This document shows, in pieces, positions 8,953 to 17,906 of a stretch of DNA of 64,000 nucleotides. Positions within the stretch are counted from its first letter, which is position 1. Each line of letters starts with the position of its first letter. The notes under the pieces were generated by a model, which saw nothing but the letters and a program-made list of their open reading frames with translations, had not been told where the DNA came from and made no database searches. A program made the position numbers and the translations under genes. The stretch comes from Alphaproteobacteria bacterium (lineage in GTDB: Bacteria; Pseudomonadota; Alphaproteobacteria; UBA8366; Aestuariispiraceae). The stretch lies in contig JASJDC010000011.1 of NCBI GenBank assembly GCA_030065235.1, positions 124,001 to 188,000 of the forward strand. Direction: 5' to 3'.

Positions 8953-9414
8953 TCAATCAACAGCGCGTCGATAGACCAGGAATTCGGTATTCAGCGCGAT
9001 CCTGTCATAGAGGGCGCGCGCCGCTGTATTTCCTTGATGGGTATGCCAGTACATATCGCCGACCCCATGTTCCCGGCAAGCGCGCGCCACCGCCTCGATC
9101 AAGCCGCGCCCGACACCGAATCCGCGCGCCGACTCGTCGGTGAACAGGTCTTGCAAATAACAGGTATCGGCGAGCCGGATCAGGTTTCGATGGAAAAGGA
9201 AATGCGCGAGGCCAACCAACGCGCCGTCAACTTCCGCCGCCAAACCGTGAACCGGCTCATCAGCGTTCAACAGCCGGTCCCAGGTCGTCTCGACGATCTC
9301 GTCGGGCAGCGCGGTCGCACCCTCACGACCGTAGAAAGCGTTGTAGCGCGCCCAAAGATTCCGCCAGGACGCTTTGTCGGCGACGCGCAGCGGACGCACC
9401 ACGATCCCGGTCAT
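8953..9414 (-). CDS. GNAT-family N-acetyltransferase
   Basis: A 153-residue GNAT acetyltransferase, with the acetyl-CoA pyrophosphate-binding loop DESARGFGVGRGLIEAV and a C-terminal HTHQGNTAARALYDRI motif typical of the fold. The ATG at 9414 is preferred because GGGAGG lies ten bases upstream (reading the minus strand); an upstream in-frame start at 9489 has no such site. It is followed, 55 bases on, by the dehydrogenase gene on the same strand. The acyl acceptor is unknown. Confidence 0.88.
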   Translation of the reverse strand: MTGIVVRPLRVADKASWRNLWARYNAFYGREGATALPDEIVETTWDRLLNADEPVHGLAAEVDGALVGLAHFLFHRNLIRLADTCYLQDLFTDESARGFGVGRGLIEAVARACREHGVGDMYWHTHQGNTAARALYDRIALNTEFLVYRRAVD

Positions 9415-9553
9415 AACCAAGTCCTCCCGCTCCATGCCGTGCATTCGGTCGCTGGAACCGGCGTGGACCGTATTGCAAATTTTTCTCACTCTAACCGCTC
9501 TGCACTATAGCGCACGAATGCGCTTTCGGCCGTCCGGCCGTTCCAACGCAAAT

Positions 9554-9567
9554 GTGATATAGATCAA
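9554..9567. promoter_or_regulatory. FNR/FnrL-type binding site
   Basis: The sequence GTGATATAGATCAA matches the FNR consensus TTGAT-N4-ATCAA at nine of the ten specified positions and is a near-palindrome. Its centre is 118 bases upstream of the multihaem cytochrome start. A CRP-family regulator (FnrL, Dnr or Anr type) is the expected ligand, giving low-oxygen or nitric-oxide control. It lies between the divergent GNAT and cytochrome genes, so it could affect either. Confidence 0.6.
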
Positions 9568-9629
9568 AAAATCCATCCTCCGCGACGAATTAGCCCACTC
9601 TCGCCTAGCGGCCTTTTTAAGATGGCGCC

Positions 9630-9635
9630 TATACT
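9630..9635 (+). promoter_or_regulatory. Candidate -10 element for the cytochrome gene
   Basis: TATACT is a good sigma-70 -10 hexamer. No recognisable -35 hexamer sits 16-18 bases upstream, which is what an activator-dependent promoter would show, and the FNR-type site is about 70 bases further up. Confidence 0.35.
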
Positions 9636-9677
9636 GGCCGCCTGCATCCACAGGACACATGAGAAGGGGGAAGCCTC

Positions 9678-12044
9678 ATGACCTGGTTTGGGACGCCATT
9701 TGGGACACAAGCGGCTTGGTTCGGCCGCGCCGTGTCAGCAGCGCTATTCTCTTTTGCAACAACCGTCGCGGGCGCGGCTTTCGCTCAGGAGAGCGGCTGC
9801 CTGACCTGCCATGAAGGCATCGAGCAGTTCGTCGATGGGTTGATGCATGAGCAGATCGTCGATATCGGCGCCGCGCATGGCGACCCGGCCGGCTGCGTGA
9901 CCTGCCATGGCGGCGACCCGACGGCGCGCGACGCGGCGGCGGCGCATAGCGGTTCGCCGATCGCCCTCGCTGAAGAAGGCGGCCCTCACACCTTCTATCC
10001 CGATCCCGGCGCGTTGTGGATTTCCGACAAGTCCTGCGGGCAGTGCCATGCCGGCTATGGCGACCGTCTGGCGAAATCCCTGATGAATACCGAGGCCGGC
10101 AAGCTTCAAGGCAACCTTTGGTCTTGGGGCGTTCAGCAAGACATGAAGGTCGTCTGGGGCAATTACGACATGGTCGACGAAGACGGTCCCGAACCCTCCA
10201 TCGGGACCGAAGCCTATTTGGCCTATATGACGGACTATGTCGCGGCGCATCCCGACCAGATGCCGTCCGAGATGAAGCAGGTGCCGGAAGTCGATGTCGA
10301 CTCCATCGCGGACCATCCGAATATGGCCGGGATCACCTATTCACGGCAACAATGCCAGCGCTGCCATGTCGGCGTCACCGGCCGCGAAAAGCGCGGCGAT
10401 TTCCGCGGCGCCGGCTGCTCCTCCTGTCACGTTCCTTATTCCAATGACGGGCTTTATGAAGGCGGAGACCCGACCATCGCCAAGGACCAGCCCGGTAAGT
10501 TGCTGGTGCACCGGATGCAGGGCAGCCGGAAGAGCAAGGTCAAGCATGGCGATATCGAATATTCCGGCATCCCGAACGAGACCTGTTCCTCCTGCCACAA
10601 CCGCGGCAAGCGGATCGGCGTCAGCTATCAAGGCATCATGGAGTTCCCCTACGGCTCGCCCTACTCGCCGACCGGCGGGAAACAGCCGAAGCTGCACACC
10701 AAGAACTATGTCTTCATCAAGGACGACCTGCATCATCAGGTTCAGTCGCGGCCGGACAATCCGGAAGGCGGCATGCTGTGCCAGGACTGCCACACCACGA
10801 TCGATATGCACGGCGACGGCAATATGCCGGGCACGACCCTGGCGCAGGTCGAGATCGAGTGCGAGGACTGCCACGGCACCGTTAAGTCCTTCCCATGGGA
10901 GTTGCCGCTGGGCTATGGCGAAGAGCACGCTCAGGATATCGGCGACACGCCGCGCGGCCTAAGTGATGACCTGCTGGGCGAACAATACTTCGCCGAGGTC
11001 TATGATGCGGAGGACGGCTATCTCCTGTCGGCGCGCGGCAACCCGCTGGGCAATGTCGTCAAGCGCGGCTCCGGCGTGATCCTGCATTCGGCTTCAGGCA
11101 TCGATTTCAATGTGCCGGTCCTGAAGAAGATCGCCCAGGACGGCGCCTGGAAGAGCCAGAACGCGCAGGTCGCCATGGGCAGCGTGGAATCGCACATGGA
11201 CAATATGGAATGCTATTCCTGTCACGCCGATTGGGCCCCGCAATGCTACGGCTGTCACATCACGGTCGACTATTCCGAAGGCAAGACGGATATCGACTGG
11301 ATCGCCAACGCCAACACGGTCGGCGAAGACGGCCTGACCGCGGACAATGCGCTGGGCACGAACGGCCTGACCTCGCCGGGCAAAGTCTCCGAAACCCGCA
11401 GCTACCTCCGCTGGGAGGAGCCGACCCTGGGGATCAACGGCGAAGGCCGCGTCAGCCCGCTGATGCCCGGCTGCCAGGTGATCACGACCGTGATCGACAA
11501 GGATGGCAACACGGTGGTCCATAACGAAACCTGGATGACCCCGGACGCTGGGGGCACGAAGGGCCTCGATCACGCCGCCGTCCAGCCGCACACCGCCGGA
11601 CGCGAGGCGCGCAGCTGCGAGAGCTGTCACAACAATCCGAAGGCGCTGGGCTACGGCATCTCCGACGGCCGCTTCATGCAAGGCTACGAGGACGGCTTCA
11701 CCGTCGATCTTCAAACCGCGCAGGGCCAGATCATCCCGCAGCAGACCCAGATGCAGTCCCAGCCGATCCCCAGCCTGGACCACGATCTGAGCCAGATCGT
11801 GACCCGCGACGGCGAGCAACTGGTCACGGTCGGCTCGCACTGGCCGCTGACCGGGCCGCTGCCGCAAGAGACGCGGGAGAAGGTGGAACGCACCGGCCTC
11901 TGCATGGGCTGTCACCAGAACATGACCAATGAAGATATCTGGAACGCCGTCAACAATCCGCGCTTCGCCACCAACGAGGAGCATCAGGCGGTGATGGATC
12001 AAGCCATCCACGCACTGGCGGATAAGAAGGCGGAGCGGCAATAG
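9678..12044 (+). CDS. Secreted twelve-haem cytochrome c
   Basis: A 788-residue protein with a signal peptide (residues 1-36, cleavage at AFA-QE) and twelve CxxCH haem sites, with histidines at 45, 77, 124, 230, 251, 307, 372, 399, 516, 527, 651 and 746. Haems are grouped: eight in residues 41-399, then two close together (512-527), and two widely spaced (647-746). A haem-free stretch of about 110 residues (400-511) may be a separate domain or catalytic insert. There are no transmembrane segments after the signal, so it is periplasmic or extracellular. It is a redox protein, but I cannot place it in a named family (not NrfA, HAO or MtrA by motif order). No porin or quinol-oxidase gene is adjacent. 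GGGGG precedes the ATG. Confidence 0.92.
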   Translation: MTWFGTPFGTQAAWFGRAVSAALFSFATTVAGAAFAQESGCLTCHEGIEQFVDGLMHEQIVDIGAAHGDPAGCVTCHGGDPTARDAAAAHSGSPIALAEEGGPHTFYPDPGALWISDKSCGQCHAGYGDRLAKSLMNTEAGKLQGNLWSWGVQQDMKVVWGNYDMVDEDGPEPSIGTEAYLAYMTDYVAAHPDQMPSEMKQVPEVDVDSIADHPNMAGITYSRQQCQRCHVGVTGREKRGDFRGAGCSSCHVPYSNDGLYEGGDPTIAKDQPGKLLVHRMQGSRKSKVKHGDIEYSGIPNETCSSCHNRGKRIGVSYQGIMEFPYGSPYSPTGGKQPKLHTKNYVFIKDDLHHQVQSRPDNPEGGMLCQDCHTTIDMHGDGNMPGTTLAQVEIECEDCHGTVKSFPWELPLGYGEEHAQDIGDTPRGLSDDLLGEQYFAEVYDAEDGYLLSARGNPLGNVVKRGSGVILHSASGIDFNVPVLKKIAQDGAWKSQNAQVAMGSVESHMDNMECYSCHADWAPQCYGCHITVDYSEGKTDIDWIANANTVGEDGLTADNALGTNGLTSPGKVSETRSYLRWEEPTLGINGEGRVSPLMPGCQVITTVIDKDGNTVVHNETWMTPDAGGTKGLDHAAVQPHTAGREARSCESCHNNPKALGYGISDGRFMQGYEDGFTVDLQTAQGQIIPQQTQMQSQPIPSLDHDLSQIVTRDGEQLVTVGSHWPLTGPLPQETREKVERTGLCMGCHQNMTNEDIWNAVNNPRFATNEEHQAVMDQAIHALADKKAERQ

Positions 12045-12070
12045 GCCCACGCCGCTAGGGAGGAATCGCC

Positions 12071-12448
12071 ATGCGTTACCTGACCACGCTCGCCGCCGCC
12101 GCCCTGCTCGCCGGGTCCGTGGGGGGCGCCTGGGCGGACAGTTTCTCCGGCTCCGCCTATCGCGCGATCGAACTGCTCCGACCATGCCAGAACGCAGACA
12201 GCGACGCGCGCGACGGAGCGCCGTCAGAGATCGAATGCGAGCAGTATCTGATGGGCTTTGTCGACGGATTGATGGGGATGGGCCAGATCGGCCCGCAGAC
12301 GGGCCTCTGCCCGCCGGCCGTCAATACGGCCGACGAGTTGCGCTGGTCCTACATGCGCTGGGTGCACGGGAACTATAGCGAGCGCAAGAATATGCCCGCC
12401 GCCGACGCCGTCCTGGCCTCGATCCGCGAAAACTTCCCCTGCGAGTAG
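12071..12448 (+). CDS. Rap1a/Tai-domain small secreted protein
   Basis: A 125-residue protein with a Sec signal (residues 1-22, cleavage GAWA-DS). The mature part resembles the Rap1a/Tai domain: a CEQYLMGFVDGLMGM helix, then CPPAVNTADELRWSYMRWV, and a terminal IRENFPCE, with four cysteines that can make two disulfides. Rap1a proteins are known as type VI effector immunity proteins, but many homologues occur alone as secreted proteins of unknown role. It starts 26 bases after the cytochrome stop with GGGAGGAAT upstream, so it is almost certainly co-expressed with the cytochrome; a partner or assembly function is possible but unproven. Confidence 0.75.
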   Translation: MRYLTTLAAAALLAGSVGGAWADSFSGSAYRAIELLRPCQNADSDARDGAPSEIECEQYLMGFVDGLMGMGQIGPQTGLCPPAVNTADELRWSYMRWVHGNYSERKNMPAADAVLASIRENFPCE

Positions 12449-12667
12449 CGCGACGCCGCGCGGGGCGGGCCTTCGTCCAGGGATCATCCTCTTTGACGTG
12501 ACTTCCTCCGAAGGCGAAATGCGGCGGCCCAACGGGCGGGCCGGATCGCATCCGAGCGGCAAAAGAATCTTGCAGCCAACGCTCATCCAAGCGACATAGA
12601 CGCGCCTCGCTGGCGTCCAATCTGTTTCCCGAGGTCGGATTACGCGTTCAAGAAAGCGGAAGAGATC

Positions 12668-13291
12668 ATGGAGTTCCTATTGCTCATCGTCGGCGTAGCG
12701 CTGGCGCAGACCCTCGCGGTCGTCAGCCCCGGTCCTAGTCTGGTCGTTGTCGCGCGCAGCTCGGTCGCCTATTCGCGGGCGGCGGGCCTTTGGACTGCGC
12801 TCGGCCTCGGCGTTGGCACGCTGGTATGGGCGGCCGCGGCGATGTTCGGCCTGCAAATCCTCCTGACGCAATTGCCGGCGCTCTACACGGCGATGAAGAT
12901 CGCGGGCGCGCTCTATCTTTTCTACCTCGCCTTCATGCTCTGGCGTCACGCAGGCGCGCCTTTGGAGATCCAGACGAAATCGGGCGCGGCCGACCGGTCA
13001 CGGCCGTGGCGGCACTTCTCCAAGGGCCTGTTCACGCAACTGGCGAACCCGAAGGTCGCCGTGTTCTTCGGCTCGATCCTGGTTTCTCTTCTGCCGCCGG
13101 ATACGCCGATCTGGGTCTATTTGGTTTTGCTGCCGATCTTCGTGTTCCTGGAGATCGCCTGGTATAGCGCCGTCGCCGTAGCGATCTCGCACGATCGCTT
13201 GAAGAACGGCTATCTGCGCTTCAAGCCGAAGATCGATCGCGTCACCGGGACGGTGCTCGGCGGGCTGGGCGTCCGACTGGTCGCGGAGTAG
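12668..13291 (+). CDS. LysE/RhtB-family amino-acid exporter
   Basis: A 207-residue inner-membrane protein with about six hydrophobic segments (roughly 3-25, 40-62, 68-88, 115-137, 144-168 and a weaker C-terminal one). The N-terminal PGPSLVVVARSS is the LysE-family signature, followed by the conserved GLGVGTLVWAAAAMFG and the K-x-A-G-A-x-Y-L segment. Family members export amino acids or homoserine lactones. The next gene on the strand is serA, 46 bases downstream, so serine or a related amino acid is a possible substrate; this is inference from position only. Confidence 0.88.
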   Translation: MEFLLLIVGVALAQTLAVVSPGPSLVVVARSSVAYSRAAGLWTALGLGVGTLVWAAAAMFGLQILLTQLPALYTAMKIAGALYLFYLAFMLWRHAGAPLEIQTKSGAADRSRPWRHFSKGLFTQLANPKVAVFFGSILVSLLPPDTPIWVYLVLLPIFVFLEIAWYSAVAVAISHDRLKNGYLRFKPKIDRVTGTVLGGLGVRLVAE

Positions 13292-13336
13292 CGCCCCGCG
13301 CGCGGCCGAGGCCGCGATTGGTGAAAGAACCATTCA

Positions 13337-14584
13337 ATGACCGCACCCAATACGCCGTTTCTGGCGAAGCCGGAGATACCGTTCCTGCTGCTTGAAGGCG
13401 TCGCGCCGACGGCTGTCGAAATTCTCGATGCGGCTGGCTATAGCCGCGTCCGGCTTGAAAAATCAGCGATGAGCGAGGACGCGCTGATCGAGGCTTTGGC
13501 CAAGGTCCGTTTTCTCGGCGTTCGATCGCGCACCCAGATCACACGGCGCGTCATCGAGGCGGCGCCGCGGCTGGCTGGGATCGGCTGTTATTCGGTCGGC
13601 ACCAATCAGGTCGATCTGGAGGCTGCGCGTGAGTTCGGCGTTCCGGTGTTCAACGCGCCGTTTTCGAACACGCGCAGCGTCGCCGAACTGACGATCGCCG
13701 AGATCATCATGCTGTATCGCCGGGTGTTTCCGCGTTCCAACGCGGCGCATGCGGGCGACTGGCGAAAATCCGCCGCCGACAGTCACGAAATCCGGGGCAA
13801 GACGCTGGGCATCGTCGGCTATGGCAATATCGGCAGCCAGTTGGCCGTGCTCGCCGAAGCGATGGGGATGCGCATCGTCTATTACGACCGCACCGACAAG
13901 TTACGGCACGGCAACGCAGAGCCGACAGACAGTCTCGAGGCGCTGCTGACCGTCAGCGACGTGGTCAGCCTCCACATCCCGGAAACGCCCGACACGCGAG
14001 GGATGATTGGGGCCCGAGAACTCGACCTGATGAAGGACGGCGGTTTTCTGATCAACAACGCCCGCGGCTCGGCCGTCGATATCGACGCGCTGGCGGCGGC
14101 GCTGACGTCCGGAAAGCTGGCGGGCGCGGCGGTCGATGTCTTCCCGACCGAACCGAAATCGAACGCCGAGACCTTTAGCTCGCCGCTGCGCGGTCTGGAC
14201 AATGTGATCCTGACCCCGCATGTCGGCGGCTCGACCGAGGAAGCGCAGGTGCGCATCGGCGCGGAGGTGACTCGCAAGCTGGTCGCTTATTCCGATATCG
14301 GCGCGACGGAAGGCGCGGTGAATTTCCCGCAAGCGCAATTGCCCGCTAGCCAGTCAGGCTCGCGCTTCATCCAGGTTCAGCGCAACATCCCAGGCGAGTT
14401 GGGACGGCTGAACGACGTTTTCGCGCAGCACGCGATCAATATCGCCGGGCAGTATTACGCGACCGACGGCGAACTTGGCTATGTGGTGCTGGACGCCGAG
14501 ACCACCGAGGATCAGGCGCGCAGCATCGTCAGCGAGATCCGCGCCCTGCCCGGTACGATCCGCGCCCGCGTCCTGGCCCGGTAG
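13337..14584 (+). CDS. serA: D-3-phosphoglycerate dehydrogenase
   Basis: A 415-residue NAD-dependent dehydrogenase catalysing the first step of serine synthesis. It has the nucleotide-binding GYGNIGSQLA (about residues 158-167), the active-site Arg in NNARGSAVDIDAL, the catalytic Glu-His pair region ending LTPHVGGSTEEAQ, and a C-terminal ACT regulatory domain (about 340-415) with the HAINIAGQYYATDGELGY core. The length matches the short E. coli-type SerA with a single ACT domain, not the long type with an intervening domain. It follows a LysE-type exporter gene on the same strand. Serine feedback through the ACT domain is expected. Confidence 0.93.
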   Translation: MTAPNTPFLAKPEIPFLLLEGVAPTAVEILDAAGYSRVRLEKSAMSEDALIEALAKVRFLGVRSRTQITRRVIEAAPRLAGIGCYSVGTNQVDLEAAREFGVPVFNAPFSNTRSVAELTIAEIIMLYRRVFPRSNAAHAGDWRKSAADSHEIRGKTLGIVGYGNIGSQLAVLAEAMGMRIVYYDRTDKLRHGNAEPTDSLEALLTVSDVVSLHIPETPDTRGMIGARELDLMKDGGFLINNARGSAVDIDALAAALTSGKLAGAAVDVFPTEPKSNAETFSSPLRGLDNVILTPHVGGSTEEAQVRIGAEVTRKLVAYSDIGATEGAVNFPQAQLPASQSGSRFIQVQRNIPGELGRLNDVFAQHAINIAGQYYATDGELGYVVLDAETTEDQARSIVSEIRALPGTIRARVLAR

Positions 14585-14701
14585 CGGACTGGCGCGGACG
14601 CAGTTGCCGGCCAACGGCGAAGCCCCTATCGTCACGACCGATCATGCTTCCCGGTCTTGATTCGGCCCGCCGCGCGCCATCAGGGCCTCTGGGGGTCGAC
14701 G

Positions 14702-16660
14702 GTGAGGAACGACCGACTATTCACGACGAATCTCGAGGCGCTGGCGCCCTATCTGCCGGATCATCTGGTCGCCGCCTTCCAGAAGTCAACGCCGGCCCGG
14801 GTTCTTTTGACGGGAAGCCGGGAAACCGGCGACCTCAACGCGCTCGTCAACGACGCCCCCCTCTTCACGCCCGACGCAGAGACAGCCGCCGTTGCAGAGG
14901 TTGAAGCCTATGGCGAGAATCCAGGGCGGATCATACTGCCATTGACCGCCTGGGAGCCGTTCCAGGAAAAAGAGTACAGCCACACCCGATTTCCGCGCGC
15001 GATGCTGCACCGCATGCGGGACGATCCGACCCTTCACGGGCTTACAATCGAGACGCCCGCGACAGGCGACGGCGCCTATATGATTGTGATCGGCCTGGGG
15101 CTGGGACTTCATATCCCGCCCCTGATCGAGCGGTTCGGGTTTCGCAATCTGCTGATCGTCGAGTCCGACCCGGAGCTGATTTACTGGTCCATGCATCTCG
15201 TGGACTGGGTCAAGGCGCTGTCGGAAATCCGCCGGCGCGGCGGCGAATTCGTAATCGGCGCCATGAGCGAGCCATCCGCGACCGCGGCGCAGCTGGTGAG
15301 CAGCCTGCGCGGCAAGGACTTCGCGCTTGTTGACCGCAGTTTGCTCTACCAGCATGACGACTCGGCGGCTTCCAACGCCCTCGTTGCGGCCATTCGAGAA
15401 ACCGCGCCGATTCTGCATGGCACGGTTGGGTTCTTCGAAGACGAAATTCTGATGCAGAAGCACGCGCTGGCCAACAGCAAGCTCCGGACGCACCGGTTTT
15501 TGACGCCGGACGCGCCTGGACGAGATGATCTGCCGCCCGCCATTGTTGTCGGCAGCGGGCCTTCACTGGACGCGCACATCGAACGGATCAAGGCGCTGTC
15601 CGATCGCGCCGTCATTTTTGGCGCGGGATCGGGCAGCGGCGCCCTCATCCTCAGCGGCTTGCATCCCCATGTTCATTGCGCCCTGGAGAACACGCCGGAA
15701 TATACCGATGTGCTGGCCAAACATGAGCGGCGGGACGCCTATGCCGATATTCCGCTGGTCGCGCCCTACATCGTGGAGCCGCGCGCGGCCGATATATTCC
15801 AGTCCGTGACTTTCTACCACCGGGAATTGCTGGTTCCAACGCGACTAATGGCGCGGCCCGTTCAGGTGCTTGATCACACGACGCCGAACGTGTCGAATCT
15901 GGCTTGCCGCGCCGCCATCGCCTTGGGCTTTAGGAGCATCTATCTGTTCGGCGTCGACCTTGGTTCGAGAGTCGCCGACCGCCGGCATGCCAGCGAGTCG
16001 ATGTACAATACCCGTGAAGACTGGATGGCGCTGTCACCACTTAACCTTTCGGTTGCGGCAAACCTAGGAGGCCAAGCGCTCACCAATAAGTCGTTCCTAG
16101 CGGCGAGGGCCAGCTTCGAGCAATTGTGCCGCAAACGACAGGATGTGGCCGTGTTGAACTGCTCCGACGGGATCGCCATTCCCGGCGCGACGCCGTTTGA
16201 CCCGTCCAATCTTGAGCCTTCCCGCCCGGTTCGCGCGCCTAAAGAGATTGTGCGGGACCTGCTCGATGACTTGCCGCTGCGGGAAGCGGGGCAAGCCTTG
16301 CCTGACCGGACGGCGACCGCCTATCGAGACGCGGTCATCGCGCAATTCGCCGCGATCCGATCCGAACTCGCCAAGCCTGATGAACGGACCGCGCTAAACG
16401 CGCCCACAGGCGGCCCGATCAGCGCGCTCCATGACAGGCTGCGCCCGCTCGTGCTGGGCGGTCATCTCGACCCCGTACATAGCCTAGACGCCGCGGTGCG
16501 GACGACCTTCACCGGCACAATCTTGGCGGCCCTACAGTTCGGCCGGTTTTTCGAGATGCGGATGAACCAGGACCAAGCCGAGCCGTTCATGCGCCATTTC
16601 CGGGAAACCCTGACGGATGAACTGACCCGGCTGGAGGACGACTTTCGCGCGTTGTTCTAA
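14702..16660 (+). CDS. Maf/MptE-like (DUF115) glycosyltransferase family protein
   Basis: A 652-residue protein of the motility-associated-factor (Maf) family. The DUF115/MptE-like domain is recognisable at about residues 270-480: VVGSGPSLDAHIERIKALSD, ALENTPEYTD, and LFGVDLGSR. Maf proteins transfer pseudaminic or legionaminic acid to flagellin, and the gene next door encodes PseC of pseudaminic acid synthesis, so this role is favoured. The GTG start is chosen because GGGGGT precedes it; a TTG 45 bases upstream is an alternative. The stop overlaps that of the convergent pseC gene by four bases. No flagellin gene is in the window. Confidence 0.85.
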   Translation: MRNDRLFTTNLEALAPYLPDHLVAAFQKSTPARVLLTGSRETGDLNALVNDAPLFTPDAETAAVAEVEAYGENPGRIILPLTAWEPFQEKEYSHTRFPRAMLHRMRDDPTLHGLTIETPATGDGAYMIVIGLGLGLHIPPLIERFGFRNLLIVESDPELIYWSMHLVDWVKALSEIRRRGGEFVIGAMSEPSATAAQLVSSLRGKDFALVDRSLLYQHDDSAASNALVAAIRETAPILHGTVGFFEDEILMQKHALANSKLRTHRFLTPDAPGRDDLPPAIVVGSGPSLDAHIERIKALSDRAVIFGAGSGSGALILSGLHPHVHCALENTPEYTDVLAKHERRDAYADIPLVAPYIVEPRAADIFQSVTFYHRELLVPTRLMARPVQVLDHTTPNVSNLACRAAIALGFRSIYLFGVDLGSRVADRRHASESMYNTREDWMALSPLNLSVAANLGGQALTNKSFLAARASFEQLCRKRQDVAVLNCSDGIAIPGATPFDPSNLEPSRPVRAPKEIVRDLLDDLPLREAGQALPDRTATAYRDAVIAQFAAIRSELAKPDERTALNAPTGGPISALHDRLRPLVLGGHLDPVHSLDAAVRTTFTGTILAALQFGRFFEMRMNQDQAEPFMRHFRETLTDELTRLEDDFRALF

Positions 16661-17832
16661 GCGAGCGCCTGGCGCAGCGCATCCGCGATATAGACCTGAT
16701 CCTCTTCGGTCAGGTCCGGATAGAGCGGAATGCTCAATGTGCGTTCGTAATACTGCATCGCGCCGGGAAACGCGTTCGACCCATGCGCGCGATAGTAAGG
16801 CTGCAAGAAGAGCGGGATATAGTGCACCTGCGACCCAACCCCTGAGTCGCCTAGCGCGCGCATCACCGCGCCGCGGGTCTTGCCCAGCCCCGCGAAATCC
16901 ACGGCGACAGCGTATAGGTGCCAGGCGTGCGAGTCCGCATCCGCCGGGATATCCGGCGTGCGCATCCCGTCGACGCCCGCCAGAAGGGAGCCGTACCGCT
17001 GCGCCAAAGCGCGCCGCTTGGCCAGGCTCTCCGGCAAGCGGCGAAGCTGGCTCAGACCCAAGGCGCAGGATAGCTCGTCGGCGCGATAATTGAGGCCGAG
17101 CGCGTGCATTTCATAGTACCAGGGCGCGTCCGGCTCCGGCGGGTGAAGCCAATCCGCCGGGTCGCGCCGCATGCCGTGATTTCGAAACAAACGCATGGAC
17201 TTGGCGAGATCCGGGTCATGCGTGATCGCCGCCCCGCCCTCGCCCATGGCCACATGCTTGGTCGCATGGAAGCTGAAGGTTGAGGCGGCGGTATAGGCGC
17301 CGTCGCCGACCAAACGCCGTAGGCCCTGATCCTCGTAGCTGGCCCCGGGTGCGTGACAGGCGTCGTCGACCAGCACCGCGCCATGGCGCCGCGCGACATC
17401 GGTCAGCCCTCTGAGATCGGCGACGCGCCCGGCAAGATGCACGACCGCGACGACGGCGACGGGAAAGTCGATGCGCGCGAAAGCGGCCTCCAACCGTTCC
17501 GGCGTCATCAATCCAGTAACCGGATCGACGTCGCAAAAAGCGACCGGCGCGCCACACAGGCGCGCTGCGTTCGCGGTGGCCAGGAATGTCACGGGCGTCG
17601 TCAGCAACCCGCGTTCGGGCGACAATCCCAGCGCGGCGTAGAGCATATGCAGCGCCGCGGTGCCGGAATTGCAGACGACCGCCTCCGTCGCGCCGAATGT
17701 CTCGCACAAAGCTGTTTCGAACGCGCGCAGCCGCGCGCCTTGGGTCAGCGTCGGGTCGCGCGCCGCAGCAGTCACGGCGGCGATATCCGCTTCGCTGACC
17801 GTCGGACGCGCATAGGGGTAGCGAAGCGCCAT
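16657..17832 (-). CDS. pseC: UDP-4-amino-4,6-dideoxy-N-acetyl-beta-L-altrosamine transaminase
   Basis: A 391-residue PLP-dependent sugar aminotransferase of the DegT/DnrJ/EryC1 family. The start Y-P-Y-A-R-P-T-V-S-E-A-D-I and LTQGARLRAFE resemble PseC closely. The PLP site is visible as VVCNSGTAALHM, the acidic VDDACHAPGA and the Schiff-base lysine in FSFHATKHVAMGEGG. PseC aminates the second intermediate of pseudaminic acid synthesis. An ATG at 17832 fits family length; a GTG at 17862 with AGGAG upstream is an alternative start. The convergent neighbour is a Maf-type transferase. The other pse genes are not in the window, and other DegT substrates cannot be ruled out. Confidence 0.8.
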   Translation of the reverse strand: MALRYPYARPTVSEADIAAVTAAARDPTLTQGARLRAFETALCETFGATEAVVCNSGTAALHMLYAALGLSPERGLLTTPVTFLATANAARLCGAPVAFCDVDPVTGLMTPERLEAAFARIDFPVAVVAVVHLAGRVADLRGLTDVARRHGAVLVDDACHAPGASYEDQGLRRLVGDGAYTAASTFSFHATKHVAMGEGGAAITHDPDLAKSMRLFRNHGMRRDPADWLHPPEPDAPWYYEMHALGLNYRADELSCALGLSQLRRLPESLAKRRALAQRYGSLLAGVDGMRTPDIPADADSHAWHLYAVAVDFAGLGKTRGAVMRALGDSGVGSQVHYIPLFLQPYYRAHGSNAFPGAMQYYERTLSIPLYPDLTEEDQVYIADALRQALA

Positions 17833-17906
17833 GGCGTCGGAGACCTCAGAAGAAACGACCACCCGTCTCCTAGCCGCTTTGGGTCGGGCGCGAAAGGCGC
17901 GGCGCG

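Noticed and set aside
12071-12448. Type VI secretion immunity protein
   Set aside because: The Rap1a-like fold is present, but no effector, VgrG, Hcp or PAAR gene is nearby; the cytochrome is the only linked gene.
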